Assembly: GCA_025463985.1 (NCBI GenBank)
Contig: JAODBM010000002.1
Coordinates: 124,001-188,000, forward strand
Length of the DNA stretch: 64,000 nucleotides
Origin: Acidimicrobiales bacterium
Lineage (GTDB): Bacteria > Actinomycetota > Acidimicrobiia > Acidimicrobiales > Iamiaceae
Reading direction: 5' to 3'
Numbering within the stretch: position 1 is the first letter of the stretch; each line of letters begins with the position of its first letter. Shown here one piece after another: positions 28,837 to 38,043 of this stretch. The notes under the pieces are model-generated. The model did not search any database. It saw only the letters and a list, made by a program, of their open reading frames with translations, and was not told the DNA's origin. The translations under genes and the position numbers were made by a program.

Positions 28837-29849
28837 CGGCCGTAGTCCGTCGACGCGGCCAGGTCGGCGGCGGCCTGCATCAGGTCGAGGACGACCGGCC
28901 CGAACGCCAGGAGCTTCTCGTCGTTCCCGGCCCGCTGGAAGCCCTGCTCGAGCACCACCGCCAGCTTCCACTTGGCCAAGACGCAGTAGTAGTCGATGTC
29001 GTCGACCTGCCGGCCCGACACCTCGGCGTATCGATCGAGCATCTGCTCGCGCGACGGCATGCCCTTCATGTCCACGTAGCTGAAGGCATCGTCGACCACG
29101 TTCGTGTCCTCGGGCCACGGGTGCATGACCCAGCCGAGGTCGAGCTTCGGATCGCCGACCGTGCCCATCTCCCAGTCGACGATCGCGGCCAGCCGCGCCG
29201 GCCCGCCGTGCTCGTACATGACGTTGGCGAACTGGTAGTCGCCGTGCATGAGCCCGGGCACGAAGTCGATCGGCTTGTGGGCCCGCAGCCAGGCGGACGC
29301 GTCGTCGAAGCCGGGCAGCTCCCGGCCCTTGATCCGCTCGAGGAACGCCGTCCAGCGGTCGACCTGGCGCTCGTGGAAGCCGTCGGGCCGTCCGAGGTCG
29401 TGCAGGCCCTTGGCCTGCCAGTCGACCTTCGACAGCAGCGCGATGCCGTCGACGAGCTGGTACGCGAGCCCGGCGCGGGCGTCGAGATCAGCGTCGAACG
29501 GCGCCGGCCAGCCGTCGGTGTTCATCGGGGACCAGCCGTCGACGTACCCCATGATGTAGAAGGACCGGCCGAGCACCGACCCGTCCTCGCAGGACGCGAT
29601 CGCGGCCGTGTGCGGCACGTCCGTCCCGTCGAGCGCCTCGATGATGCGCCACTCGCGCATGATCCCGGCGTCGCGGGACGCGGGGGCGCCGGCCGGCGGC
29701 ATGCGCAGCGCGCCGTGCAGGTCGCCGCGGCGGACCTCGAAGATCTCGTTCTGCGTGCCCCCCGAGATGAAGGTGGCCTCCAGCGGCTCGCCCGCCCCCG
29801 GGAGGCCCCGGTCGTCCATCCAGGCCGCGAGTCGGTCGGTGTCGATCAC
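28833..29849 (-). CDS. Phosphotransferase-family protein (APH-like), typical ACAD partner
   Basis: GTG 29849; ...FVPGLMHGDYQFANVMYEHGGPARLAAIVDWEMGTVGDPKLDLGWVM; overlaps ACAD gene. Confidence 0.88.
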   Translation of the reverse strand: MIDTDRLAAWMDDRGLPGAGEPLEATFISGGTQNEIFEVRRGDLHGALRMPPAGAPASRDAGIMREWRIIEALDGTDVPHTAAIASCEDGSVLGRSFYIMGYVDGWSPMNTDGWPAPFDADLDARAGLAYQLVDGIALLSKVDWQAKGLHDLGRPDGFHERQVDRWTAFLERIKGRELPGFDDASAWLRAHKPIDFVPGLMHGDYQFANVMYEHGGPARLAAIVDWEMGTVGDPKLDLGWVMHPWPEDTNVVDDAFSYVDMKGMPSREQMLDRYAEVSGRQVDDIDYYCVLAKWKLAVVLEQGFQRAGNDEKLLAFGPVVLDLMQAAADLAASTDYGR

Positions 29850-31153
29850 AGGTTCCCCACTTCCAGCTCGAGGTGGTCGGCGAACTTGGCCTTGGCGGCG
29901 GCGAGCCGCTTCGGGAGGTGCCCGGTCGGCCAGAGGTCGTCGGTCGGCTTGTAGTCGCGGAGGACCTGGCGGGCGACGGTCATCTTGTGGACCTCGGTCG
30001 GGCCGTCGGCCAGGCCCATGACGCTGGCGCCGAGGAGCATCTGGTGGAACGGCATCTCGTTGCTGACCCCGAGCGCACCGTGGATCTGGATCGCCCGCCA
30101 CGCGATGTCGTGCAGCACGCCGGGCATCAGCACCTTCACCGCGGCGATGTCCTTGCGGACCTTGCGGTAGTCGTTGTGCTTGTCGATCGTCCACGCCGTG
30201 TAGAGCACGAACATCCGGAACTGCGTGAGCTGGGCGTAGGAGTCGGCGATGAAGCCCTGCACGAACTGCTTGTCGGCCAGGATGCCGTCCTTCGTCTCGC
30301 GGCTGAGGGCCCGCTCGCACATCATGTCGAGCGCCTTGCCGGCCAGGCCGATCGTGCGCATCGCGTGGTGGATGCGACCGCCACCGAGACGGGTCTGGGC
30401 GATGGCGAACGCCTGGCCCTCGCCGCCGAGCAGGCCCTCGGCCGGTACTCGCACGTTCTCGTAGTGGATCAGGGCGTGCGAGCCCTCGCCGAGCGGCTCG
30501 CCGCCGAGGCCGACGTTGCGCACGATGTTGACCCCCGGCGTGTCGCTCGGGACCAGGAACATCGACATGCCCTGGTACGCGCTGATCTCCGGGTTCGTCA
30601 CCGCCATCACGATGAGGAACGCGGCGGTCGGGGCGTTCGACGAGAAGTACTTCCACCCGTTGATCACCCACTCGTCGCCGTCGCGCTCGGCGCGGGTCTT
30701 GAACAGCGTCGGGTCGGAGCCACCGTGCGGCTCGGTCATCGAGTAGCACGAGAACAGCTCGCCGTCGAGCAGCGGCCGCAGGTAGCGCTCCTTCTGCTCG
30801 GGCGTGCCGTAGTGGGCGATGATCTCGGCGTTGCCGGTGTCGGGCGCCTGGCAGCCGAAGATGATCGGCGCCCACGACGAGCGGCCGAGGATCTCGTTCA
30901 GCAGCGACAGCTTGAGCTGGCCGTAGCCCTCACCGCCGAGCTCGGGGCCGAGGTGCGTGGCCCACAGCTTCTGGCGCCGGACCTCCGCCTTCAGCGGGTC
31001 GATGATCGTGCGGAGCTCGTCGCTGGGCGGGGTGAACTCCAGCCCGGGCCACAGCATGTCGAGCGGCTCGACCTCCTCCCGCACGAGCGCCGCCGCCCAG
31101 TCCAGCTTCTCCTGGAGCTCGGGCTCGGTCTCGAAGTCCCACGCCATGTGCAT
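29846..31153 (-). CDS. Acyl-CoA dehydrogenase
   Basis: ...FSCYSMTEPHGGSDPTLFKTRAERDGDEWVINGWKYFSSNA...; alternative start ATG 31147. Confidence 0.9.
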   Translation of the reverse strand: MHMAWDFETEPELQEKLDWAAALVREEVEPLDMLWPGLEFTPPSDELRTIIDPLKAEVRRQKLWATHLGPELGGEGYGQLKLSLLNEILGRSSWAPIIFGCQAPDTGNAEIIAHYGTPEQKERYLRPLLDGELFSCYSMTEPHGGSDPTLFKTRAERDGDEWVINGWKYFSSNAPTAAFLIVMAVTNPEISAYQGMSMFLVPSDTPGVNIVRNVGLGGEPLGEGSHALIHYENVRVPAEGLLGGEGQAFAIAQTRLGGGRIHHAMRTIGLAGKALDMMCERALSRETKDGILADKQFVQGFIADSYAQLTQFRMFVLYTAWTIDKHNDYRKVRKDIAAVKVLMPGVLHDIAWRAIQIHGALGVSNEMPFHQMLLGASVMGLADGPTEVHKMTVARQVLRDYKPTDDLWPTGHLPKRLAAAKAKFADHLELEVGNL

Positions 31154-31170
31154 CCCCCCTTGGTCCGCTC

Positions 31171-31183
31171 AGAATAACATTCT
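31171..31183. promoter_or_regulatory. Candidate operator: perfect 5-bp-arm dyad AGAAT-AAC-ATTCT between divergent ACAD and TetR genes
   Basis: AT-rich dyad read directly, located between starts at 31153 (-) and 31236 (+). Confidence 0.5.
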
Positions 31184-31235
31184 GGATCTAAAGAATCTAG
31201 TTTTCTGTCGGCAGAACGAGCAGTAGGCTGCCGCT

Positions 31236-31877
31236 GTGGAACCGACGACCCCCGAGCCGCGGGAAGACGTCGCCGAGCGCATCGCCCGCCGCACCCTGGC
31301 GAGCCGTGCCCCCGACTATCCGGGCGAGGTCCGGCGCCTCCTCGACGCCGGCCGAGAGGTCATCCGCCGCTGCGGCACCGAGGCGCGGCCGCGGGTGGCC
31401 GACATCGTGGCCGCCGCCGGGCTGTCGAACGACGCCTTCTACCGGCACTTCACGTCGAAGGACGCCCTCGTCGCCGCCATCCTCGAAGACGGCACCGAGC
31501 GGCTGCGCAGCTACCTCGACCACCAGATGGCGAAGGAGGTGACCCCGGAGGGCAAGCTGCGCCGCTGGGTCGAGGGGGTGCTGTCGCAGGCGGCCGACGA
31601 CGACGTGGCTGCCACCACGCTGGCCGTGCTGTGGAACGCGGACGGTCTCGCCGACGGTCCGGCCGCGGCTCGCGCCCCGCTGGCCACGCTCCTGCACCAG
31701 CCCTTTGCCGCCCTGGGCAGCGTCAACCCCGAGCTCGACGCCTCGCTCGCCGGCCATTGCGTCATCGGTGCCCTCAGCGACTTCCTGTGGCAGCGCTCCC
31801 GGCCGACCCGCGAGGAGATCGAGCACGTGGTCGCCTTCTGCCTCGCCGCGGTGCGCCCGCGAAACCCGAGGCAATAG
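31236..31877 (+). CDS. TetR-family transcriptional regulator
   Basis: ...RPRVADIVAAAGLSNDAFYRHFTSKDALVAAILEDG... Confidence 0.87.
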   Translation: MEPTTPEPREDVAERIARRTLASRAPDYPGEVRRLLDAGREVIRRCGTEARPRVADIVAAAGLSNDAFYRHFTSKDALVAAILEDGTERLRSYLDHQMAKEVTPEGKLRRWVEGVLSQAADDDVAATTLAVLWNADGLADGPAAARAPLATLLHQPFAALGSVNPELDASLAGHCVIGALSDFLWQRSRPTREEIEHVVAFCLAAVRPRNPRQ

Positions 31878-32029
31878 CCCACCGGTTCGGGCGGTCATTG
31901 CCTCGGCTTTTCCGCGAAGGCAATAGCCCCGTCTCGGGCCGTCATTGCCTCGACGCGAAACCCGAGGCAATAGCCCACCGGTTCGGGCCGTCATTGCCTC
32001 GGGTTTTCCGCGAAGGCAATAGCCCCCCG
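31858..32029. repeat. Palindromic repeat array: four ~47-49 nt units with GGCAATAGCCC...GTCATTGCC, forming a 96-nt higher-order direct repeat
   Basis: AGGCAATAGCCC begins at 31869, 31918, 31965, 32014; CGCGAAACCCGAGGCAATAGCCCACCGGTTCGGGC at 31858 and 31954 (period 96) with near-identical continuation. Confidence 0.93.
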
Positions 32030-32071
32030 TCACGACGAGACGCCCGGGCTCGAGAGCCGTTGGCTTGCTAC

Positions 32072-32086
32072 GATAATGCCGCTCTC
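32072..32086 (-). promoter_or_regulatory. Candidate shared motif (GATAATGCCGCTCTC) upstream of amidohydrolase
   Basis: 13/15 match to GATAATGTCGTTCTC (reverse complement of 53456-53470). Confidence 0.35.
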
Positions 32087-32132
32087 GGCAGACGAAAATG
32101 GCGTTTGCCCAAACCGCACCCTAGGAGCCCGC

Positions 32133-33386
32133 ATGGCCACTTCCCGTCCGCCAGAACGGCCGACCCACCTGCGCAGCGCGCGCATGCTCGACGTGGTGAA
32201 GGGCGAGCTGGTCGAGCCCGGTGACCTCTTGATCGAGGGCGAGCGGATCGTCGAGGTCGCGCCCGCGTCGGTGCCGGCGGATGCCCAGGTGCTCGACCTG
32301 GGCGACGTCACCCTGCTCCCCGGCCTCATGGACATGGAGGTCAACCTCCTGCTCGGAGGGCCGAACCACTCCAGCCCCCTCACCGCGGTGCAGGACGACC
32401 CGGCCATCCGCACGCTGCGGGCCGTGGCCAACGCGCGACGCACGCTGCGGTCCGGGTTCACGACGGTGCGGAACCTCGGGCTCTTCATCCAGACCGGCGG
32501 GCTGCTGCTCGACGTCGCCCTCATGAAGGCGATCGACTTCGGCTGGATCGACGGCCCGCGGATCGTGCCTGCCGGGCACGCCATCTGCCCGACCGGTGGC
32601 CACCTCGACCCCACGATGTTCCAGGCGTTCGCGCCCCACATCATGCCGCTCACCGTGGAAGAGGGCATCGCCAACGGCGTGTCCGAGGTGCGCAAGGCCG
32701 TCCGCTACCAGATCAAGCACGGGGCCAAGCTCATCAAGGTCTGCGCCTCGGGCGGCGTGATGTCCCACACCGGGCCGGCCGGCGCGCAGCAGTACTCCGA
32801 CGAGGAGCTCGCGGCCATCGCCGACGAGGCCCACCGCGCCGGCCTCAAGGTGGCCGCGCACGCGCACGGCGACGACGGCATCCGCGCCGCGATCGAGGCG
32901 GGGATCGACTGCATCGAGCACGGCTCGCTCATGAGCGACGAGACCCTCACGCTGATGATCGAGACCGACACGTTCCTCGTCGCCACCACCTACCTCGCCG
33001 ACGGCATGGACACGTCGCACGCCCCGCCCGAGCTGCAGGCCAAGGCGGCCGAGGTGTTCCCGCGGGCCCGGGCCACGATCAGCAAGGCCATCGAGCGCGG
33101 GGCCCGCATCGCCTGCGGCACCGACGCGCCGGCCATCCCCCACGGCCGCAACGCCAAGGAGCTGATCGCCCTCGTCGACCGGGGCATGACGCCGCTGCAG
33201 GCCATCCGCTCTGCGACGACCGTGTCGGCCGAGCTCATCGACGTCGACGACCGCGGCCGGCTCGAGGCCGGCCTGCTCGCCGACGTGATCGCCGTGGCTG
33301 GCAACCCGCTCGCCGACATCACGATGACCGAGCAGGTGCGGTTCGTGATGAAGGGCGGCAAGGTCTACCGCCACGAGCACGGCTAG
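32133..33386 (+). CDS. Amidohydrolase family protein (imidazolonepropionase-like / Xaa-Pro dipeptidase-type)
   Basis: VLDLGDVTLLPGLMDMEVNLL...GLKVAAHAHGDDGIRAAIEAGIDCIEHGSLMSDE...IACGTDAPAIPHGRNAKEL. Confidence 0.9.
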   Translation: MATSRPPERPTHLRSARMLDVVKGELVEPGDLLIEGERIVEVAPASVPADAQVLDLGDVTLLPGLMDMEVNLLLGGPNHSSPLTAVQDDPAIRTLRAVANARRTLRSGFTTVRNLGLFIQTGGLLLDVALMKAIDFGWIDGPRIVPAGHAICPTGGHLDPTMFQAFAPHIMPLTVEEGIANGVSEVRKAVRYQIKHGAKLIKVCASGGVMSHTGPAGAQQYSDEELAAIADEAHRAGLKVAAHAHGDDGIRAAIEAGIDCIEHGSLMSDETLTLMIETDTFLVATTYLADGMDTSHAPPELQAKAAEVFPRARATISKAIERGARIACGTDAPAIPHGRNAKELIALVDRGMTPLQAIRSATTVSAELIDVDDRGRLEAGLLADVIAVAGNPLADITMTEQVRFVMKGGKVYRHEHG

Positions 33387-34081
33387 CGCAGCGAGACGCC
33401 GTTCAGGATCAGGTCCCAGAGCTCTTCGGCGGGATCGACGGCGCTGCGCTTGAGCGGCGTGCCGATGATCGTGGCCGAGAAGGCGTTGAACATGATCGCC
33501 TCGAGCACGATGCCGGCGATCGGGCCGTGGCGCAGGCCGGGCCGGATGGCGCCGGCGGCCCCGGCCTCGTCGAGCACCTCACCGAAGAGCGTGACGATCG
33601 GCGCGAACGCCCGGGCTGCTTCGGCCGGATGGCTCGTGAGGAGCTGTTGGGCGAAGTCGACCATCATGACGGGAGCCGCCGTGGCCTTCTTGGCCGCCTT
33701 GCCGCCGCGGCTCGGGCGGCACAGGCGGTAGTACTCGACCACGAAGCGATGGACCCGCTCGACGGGGTCTTCCTCTTCGGTGACCTTCTTCCCGACGAAC
33801 TCGGCAGTCCAGCGGACGGACTCCTCGAACAAGGCGAGCAGCAGCTCGTGCTTGCCGCCGAAGTACTGGTAGAAGGTGCGCAGCGACTGGCCGGAGCGCT
33901 CGACGACCTCTTGGACCGTGAAGTCCTTGCCGGTCTCGCTGTCGTTCATCAGCTCGACGGCGGCGTCGAGGAAGCGCTGGACGCGCTTCTCGGCACGCGT
34001 CCGCGCCGAGCCCAACGACCGTGCCACCGCCTGTTCACGCCAGCTGGCCGCCGACGGGTCGGCGGGCTCGTTCGTCGTCAC
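33383..34081 (-). CDS. TetR-family transcriptional regulator
   Basis: ...RVQRFLDAAVELMNDSETGKDFTVQEVVERSGQSLRTFYQYFGGKHELLLALFEE... Confidence 0.88.
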   Translation of the reverse strand: MTTNEPADPSAASWREQAVARSLGSARTRAEKRVQRFLDAAVELMNDSETGKDFTVQEVVERSGQSLRTFYQYFGGKHELLLALFEESVRWTAEFVGKKVTEEEDPVERVHRFVVEYYRLCRPSRGGKAAKKATAAPVMMVDFAQQLLTSHPAEAARAFAPIVTLFGEVLDEAGAAGAIRPGLRHGPIAGIVLEAIMFNAFSATIIGTPLKRSAVDPAEELWDLILNGVSLR

Positions 34082-34106
34082 GACCGAGAGCGTATCCGAA
34101 CGTTGA

Positions 34107-34123
34107 CGAGAGTCGACGTCTCG
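34107..34123. promoter_or_regulatory. Candidate operator dyad CGAGA-GTCGACG-TCTCG upstream of TetR gene
   Basis: Inverted repeat 25 nt upstream of the TetR start at 34081. Confidence 0.35.
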
Positions 34124-34163
34124 GAAGATGCAAACAAAGTTTCCGCAGGCGCGCCGCGCGTGG

Positions 34164-34490
34164 TCAGGGGACGGGCTCCACCACGACGTCGAGGGCCGAG
34201 GCGCCGCTGTCCGGCACCCGCGGCTGGCTCCAGACCTCGACCGGGAACGAGACCGTGACCAGCGAGGAGAACAGCCACAGGAGGCTCCGGTCCTCGTCGG
34301 AGATGCCGTCGAGCGCGACCTGGCGGAGGTAGTCGACGCTGTCCTCGAGCCGGGGGAACACGGCGTCGTAGAACGTCTGGAGCTGGTGCATGGTGCTCGC
34401 GATGCGCTTGGCGTAGCGGTCGTGCTCGCTCGGGAGCGCCCAGTCGGCGAAGGGCTCGAGCTCGGCGAAGGCGGCGGGAAGGGTGGCCAT
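34164..34490 (-). CDS. Small protein downstream of Rieske oxygenase, unknown function
   Basis: 108 aa: MATLPAAFAELEPFADWALPSEHDRYAKRIASTMHQLQTFYDAVFPRLEDSVDYLRQVALDGISDEDRSLLWLFSSL...; same strand, 14-nt gap. Confidence 0.7.
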   Translation of the reverse strand: MATLPAAFAELEPFADWALPSEHDRYAKRIASTMHQLQTFYDAVFPRLEDSVDYLRQVALDGISDEDRSLLWLFSSLVTVSFPVEVWSQPRVPDSGASALDVVVEPVP

Positions 34491-34504
34491 GATCCTCGTT
34501 CTTC

Positions 34505-35788
34505 TCAGGACGCAGCGATGACGCTGACGGGGGTGCCGGGCTGGTGCTGCTGGTAGTCGTCCACGTAGCGGCGCGTGACGGTGTGCAGGTGGCGCAGCAT
34601 GACCTCCTGGTCGCACAGCGGGAACTGCGTGACCGCCCGCGACTCGAGCATCGTCTGCGTCGCCTCGAGCGTGTTGCCGTCCTGGAGGCCGTACTCCTTG
34701 AACGTCACCGCCGCGAGCTCCTGCTGGAGCCGCTCGTAGGCGTTCTCCGGGGGCACGAAGTACAGCGTGCCCTCGAAGATGTGGGTGTTGTACGACGTCG
34801 GCCAATAGTGGTAGGTGAGGTACCAGTTCGGCTTCCACACGAGCAGCATGAAGTTCGGGAAGAAGAGGAACGAGTCCTCGCCCCACGCCGGGTGGCGGGC
34901 CGGGTTGAGGCCGTCCGGCAGCTCGCCGATGTCGGGGGCGTCCCAGACGCCGAACAGGCCGCTGCGCAGAACCCGCTCGATCGGCTTCACCATGCTCTCG
35001 TCCTTCGGCGGCGCCATGCCGCCCCACGACGACACCATGGCGTGGGGGCCGTCGACGTCATAGGCCAGCGCCTCGTACCCGTAGCCCTGCAGCTTGCGGG
35101 ACTCCTCCTCGGTCGCCTGCTTCGCGTGTAGGACGGGTGCGTGGTAGAACTCCATGAAGGCGTCGATGAAGAGCTTCCAGTTGCTCCCGATCTCGGCGCG
35201 GTACTTGTGCACCTGGGTCATCTTGTGAAACGGGTAGCCCTCGATGCCCGCTCCGAGCCGGCCCATGTACTGCCTGAGCGGCGGCGCCTCGGGATCGAAG
35301 TTCACGAAGATGAACCCTTCCCAGACGTCGACCCCGACCGGCACCAGCCCGTAGTCGCCCTTGTCGAGGTTGAAGAACTCTGACTCCTGCTGCACGAAGG
35401 TGAGCTCACCCTCGAGGCCGTAGCGCCAGCCGTGGTACTTGCAGGTGAACTGGCGGCAGGTGCCGCTCGTCTCGTGCTGCGGGAAGTCGTTCCAGACCAG
35501 CTTGTTGCCGCGGTGGCGGCACATGTTGTGGAAGGCCTGGATCTCGCCCTTCATGTCGCGCACGAGGACGACCGACGTGCGGGCCGCGTCGAGCTCCCTC
35601 GTGAAGTAGCTGCCGTTCTTGGGCAGCTGCTCGACACGACCGACGTTGAGCCAGGTGCGGCGGAACACGGCGTCGCGCTCCAGCTCGTAGAAGTCCGGGG
35701 AGATGGAGTCTTCGTAGGACACCGGTTCGGTCGGGAGCTCGAACGCCTCGGTCCAGGTGCCCGCAGCAGGCTTCGTGAAGTGGGGCAT
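34505..35788 (-). CDS. Rieske [2Fe-2S] aromatic-ring-hydroxylating oxygenase alpha subunit
   Basis: Rieske CRHRGNKLVWNDFPQHETSGTCRQFTCKYHGW; catalytic-domain region WKLFIDAFMEFYHAPVLHAKQ. Confidence 0.93.
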   Translation of the reverse strand: MPHFTKPAAGTWTEAFELPTEPVSYEDSISPDFYELERDAVFRRTWLNVGRVEQLPKNGSYFTRELDAARTSVVLVRDMKGEIQAFHNMCRHRGNKLVWNDFPQHETSGTCRQFTCKYHGWRYGLEGELTFVQQESEFFNLDKGDYGLVPVGVDVWEGFIFVNFDPEAPPLRQYMGRLGAGIEGYPFHKMTQVHKYRAEIGSNWKLFIDAFMEFYHAPVLHAKQATEEESRKLQGYGYEALAYDVDGPHAMVSSWGGMAPPKDESMVKPIERVLRSGLFGVWDAPDIGELPDGLNPARHPAWGEDSFLFFPNFMLLVWKPNWYLTYHYWPTSYNTHIFEGTLYFVPPENAYERLQQELAAVTFKEYGLQDGNTLEATQTMLESRAVTQFPLCDQEVMLRHLHTVTRRYVDDYQQHQPGTPVSVIAAS

Positions 35789-35842
35789 GTGGATCAGTTC
35801 CCTCCGGTCAGGCCGACCCAGCAACTATAGCATGAGTCTCTG

Positions 35843-36451
35843 TTAAAGAGAATCCCGTTTCCAAGCTTTCAGATCGTCGTCCAGCTGCACCCCGAACGAG
35901 CGGAAGGCCATGGCCAGCAGGTCGTAGGCACCGACGGTGAAGACGACATCCATCAGCTGCTGCACGTCGAGCTCGCGGGCCAGGGTCGCCCAGGTGGCAT
36001 CAGCGATCCGGGCGTCGCGCAGCAGCTCGTCGGCCGCGCTGACCAGCGCCTGGTCGAGGGCCGACCAGCCGTCGGCGTCGGGCCCCTCGGCGACCCGCTC
36101 GACCTCGTCGGGTGCCACGCCGGCGTCCCGGGCGAGGACCAGGTGCTGCGTCCACTCGTAGTCGGACTGCCGCACCCAGGCGACTCGCAGCACGAGCAGC
36201 TCGCGCATCCGGGGCGTCAACGTCGTGGCGAACAGCACGTGGCCGTTGAACGTGTTGTAGGCCCGCGTGAGCTCGGGGTGCAGGGCCAACAGGCCCAACG
36301 CGTTGAGGCCCTTCGGGCGGCTCGGGTCCTGGTCGGGGAACGGATGGCGGGCGTTCGGGACGCGGAGGGCGCCGAGCGCGTCGCGCATCGACGCCGGCCA
36401 CTCCTTCGGCGGCAGCGGCGTGAGCCGCGGTGCGTCAGGTGTTGCGTCCAC
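35843..36451 (-). CDS. Carboxymuconolactone decarboxylase (AhpD-like) family protein
   Basis: ...LTPRMRELLVLRVAWVRQSDYEWTQHLVLARDAGVAPDEVERVAEGPDADGWS... Confidence 0.88.
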   Translation of the reverse strand: MDATPDAPRLTPLPPKEWPASMRDALGALRVPNARHPFPDQDPSRPKGLNALGLLALHPELTRAYNTFNGHVLFATTLTPRMRELLVLRVAWVRQSDYEWTQHLVLARDAGVAPDEVERVAEGPDADGWSALDQALVSAADELLRDARIADATWATLARELDVQQLMDVVFTVGAYDLLAMAFRSFGVQLDDDLKAWKRDSL

Positions 36452-37187
36452 CGTTGACCCCCAGGACCTGGCCGGTGACGTAGCTCGCCTCGTCGCGCAC
36501 GAGGAAGGCGCACATGGCCGCGATGTCCTCCGGCTGACCGACCCGGCGCACGGGCGTCCGCTTGGCGTGGTACTCGACGCTCTCGCCGAGCCGACCCTTG
36601 GCCTCGCTGGCCCGCAGCATCGGGGTGTCGATGAACCCGGGCGGGATCGTGTTCACGGTGATCCCCTTCGAGCCGAACTCGAGCGCCAGGGCCTTGGTGA
36701 AGCCGATCACGCCGGCCTTGGCGGACACGTACGGCGTCATGAGCGGCTGGCCGCCCTGCGCGCTCGACGACGAGATGTTCACGATCCGGCCCCAGCGCTC
36801 CTCGATCATCTCGGAGATGACCGCCTGGCAGCAGTGGAACGTGCCGGTCAGGTTGACGTCGAGCACGTGGTTCCACGTCTCGGCGGTGATGGACAGGAAC
36901 GGCTGGAAGCAGTCGAGCCCGGCGTTGTTCACGAGGATCGTCGGACGGCCGAGCCGGTCGCGCACCTCGGACACGCCGGCGTCGATCGTGGCGCGGTCGG
37001 TGACGTCGACCTCGAGGCCGAACGCCGTCGCACCGGATGCCGCGATGCCGGCCGCGGCCTTCTCGGCGGCCTCGCCGTTGCGGTCGAAGATGGCCACGGC
37101 GTTCCCGTCGGCGGCCAGGCGCTCGCTGATGGCCAGGCCGATGCCCGAGGCCCCCCCGGTGACGATGGCGACGCGTCCGGTGCTCAC
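36435..37187 (-). CDS. Short-chain dehydrogenase/reductase
   Basis: GTG 37187; VAIVTGGASGIGLAISERLA...ILVNNAGLD...YVSAKAGVIGFTKALALEFGSKGITVNTIPPGFIDTPM. Confidence 0.93.
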   Translation of the reverse strand: MSTGRVAIVTGGASGIGLAISERLAADGNAVAIFDRNGEAAEKAAAGIAASGATAFGLEVDVTDRATIDAGVSEVRDRLGRPTILVNNAGLDCFQPFLSITAETWNHVLDVNLTGTFHCCQAVISEMIEERWGRIVNISSSSAQGGQPLMTPYVSAKAGVIGFTKALALEFGSKGITVNTIPPGFIDTPMLRASEAKGRLGESVEYHAKRTPVRRVGQPEDIAAMCAFLVRDEASYVTGQVLGVNGGRNT

Positions 37188-38014
37188 TGGACCGCCTCGT
37201 CGCCGTAGAGCGTGGTGCGGTGCATGTCGCGCGCCGACGTCGCGTCGTAGGGCCTCGCCCGGTGCAGCACGCCGCGGTTGTCCCAGATGACCATGTCTCC
37301 GACCTCCCAGGTGTGGCGGTACACGCGTTCGGGCCTGGTGGCCCTCGCCAGCAGGTCGTCGAGGAAGGCTCGGCTCTCCGCTGGGTCCATCCCCACCACG
37401 TGCGAGGCCGTGGCGCCGAGCACGACCGAGCGGCGGCCGGATCCGTGCGTCCACACCAGCGGGTGCTCCTTCGCCGGCCGCGAGCGCCACCGCGCCAGCT
37501 CCTCCGGCGTCGGCGACTTGTTCCCCATCAGCTGGGCCGCCTCGAAGCTGTGGACGACGCGGATGGACTCGTAGCGCGCCCGCTCCTCGTCGCTGAAGTC
37601 GTCGTACGCCGCATAGGTGCTGGCGAACTCGGTGTCGCCGCCCGACGCGGCCACCGCGTGGGCGCTCAGCAAGGTGGCCATGATCGGGACGTCCTCGGTC
37701 ATCCCGTCGATGTGCCAGTCGAAGGTGCCCTTCAGGTACCCGGCGGCTCGGTTCTTGGTCGGGTCGAGCGTGACCCGGAAGATCTCGGGGTGCTCGCCCT
37801 TGCCGAACACCTCGACCCGCCCGAGCCGCTTGCTGAACGCGACCTGGGCGGCGTCATCGGCGTGCAGGCCGCGGAAGACGAGGGCGCCGTGCGCCTCGAG
37901 GGCCTCGAGCGTCCAGGCGGCGAGCGCCGCGTCGTGCGCGAGCCGCTCGAGATCGACGCCGACGACCTCGGCGCCCACGGTCTCGCTGAGCCGCTCGGTG
38001 GTGATCACGGTCAT
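37184..38014 (-). CDS. TauD/TfdA-family 2-oxoglutarate-dependent dioxygenase
   Basis: ...GALVFRGLHADDAAQVAFSKRLGRVE...FDWHIDGMTEDVPIMATLLSA...MVIWDNRGVLHRARPYD. Confidence 0.92.
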   Translation of the reverse strand: MTVITTERLSETVGAEVVGVDLERLAHDAALAAWTLEALEAHGALVFRGLHADDAAQVAFSKRLGRVEVFGKGEHPEIFRVTLDPTKNRAAGYLKGTFDWHIDGMTEDVPIMATLLSAHAVAASGGDTEFASTYAAYDDFSDEERARYESIRVVHSFEAAQLMGNKSPTPEELARWRSRPAKEHPLVWTHGSGRRSVVLGATASHVVGMDPAESRAFLDDLLARATRPERVYRHTWEVGDMVIWDNRGVLHRARPYDATSARDMHRTTLYGDEAVQ

Positions 38015-38043
38015 GCCGCTCTCCTTTGGGTGGGACATCGTCG

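Noticed and set aside
31858-32029. CRISPR array
   Set aside because: Units are palindromic throughout, only four, alternate in identity and have no unique spacers; no cas genes in window.
32121-33380. 419-aa minus ORF opposite the amidohydrolase
   Set aside because: His/Arg/Val-rich shadow ORF; plus-strand amidohydrolase has metal-binding motifs.
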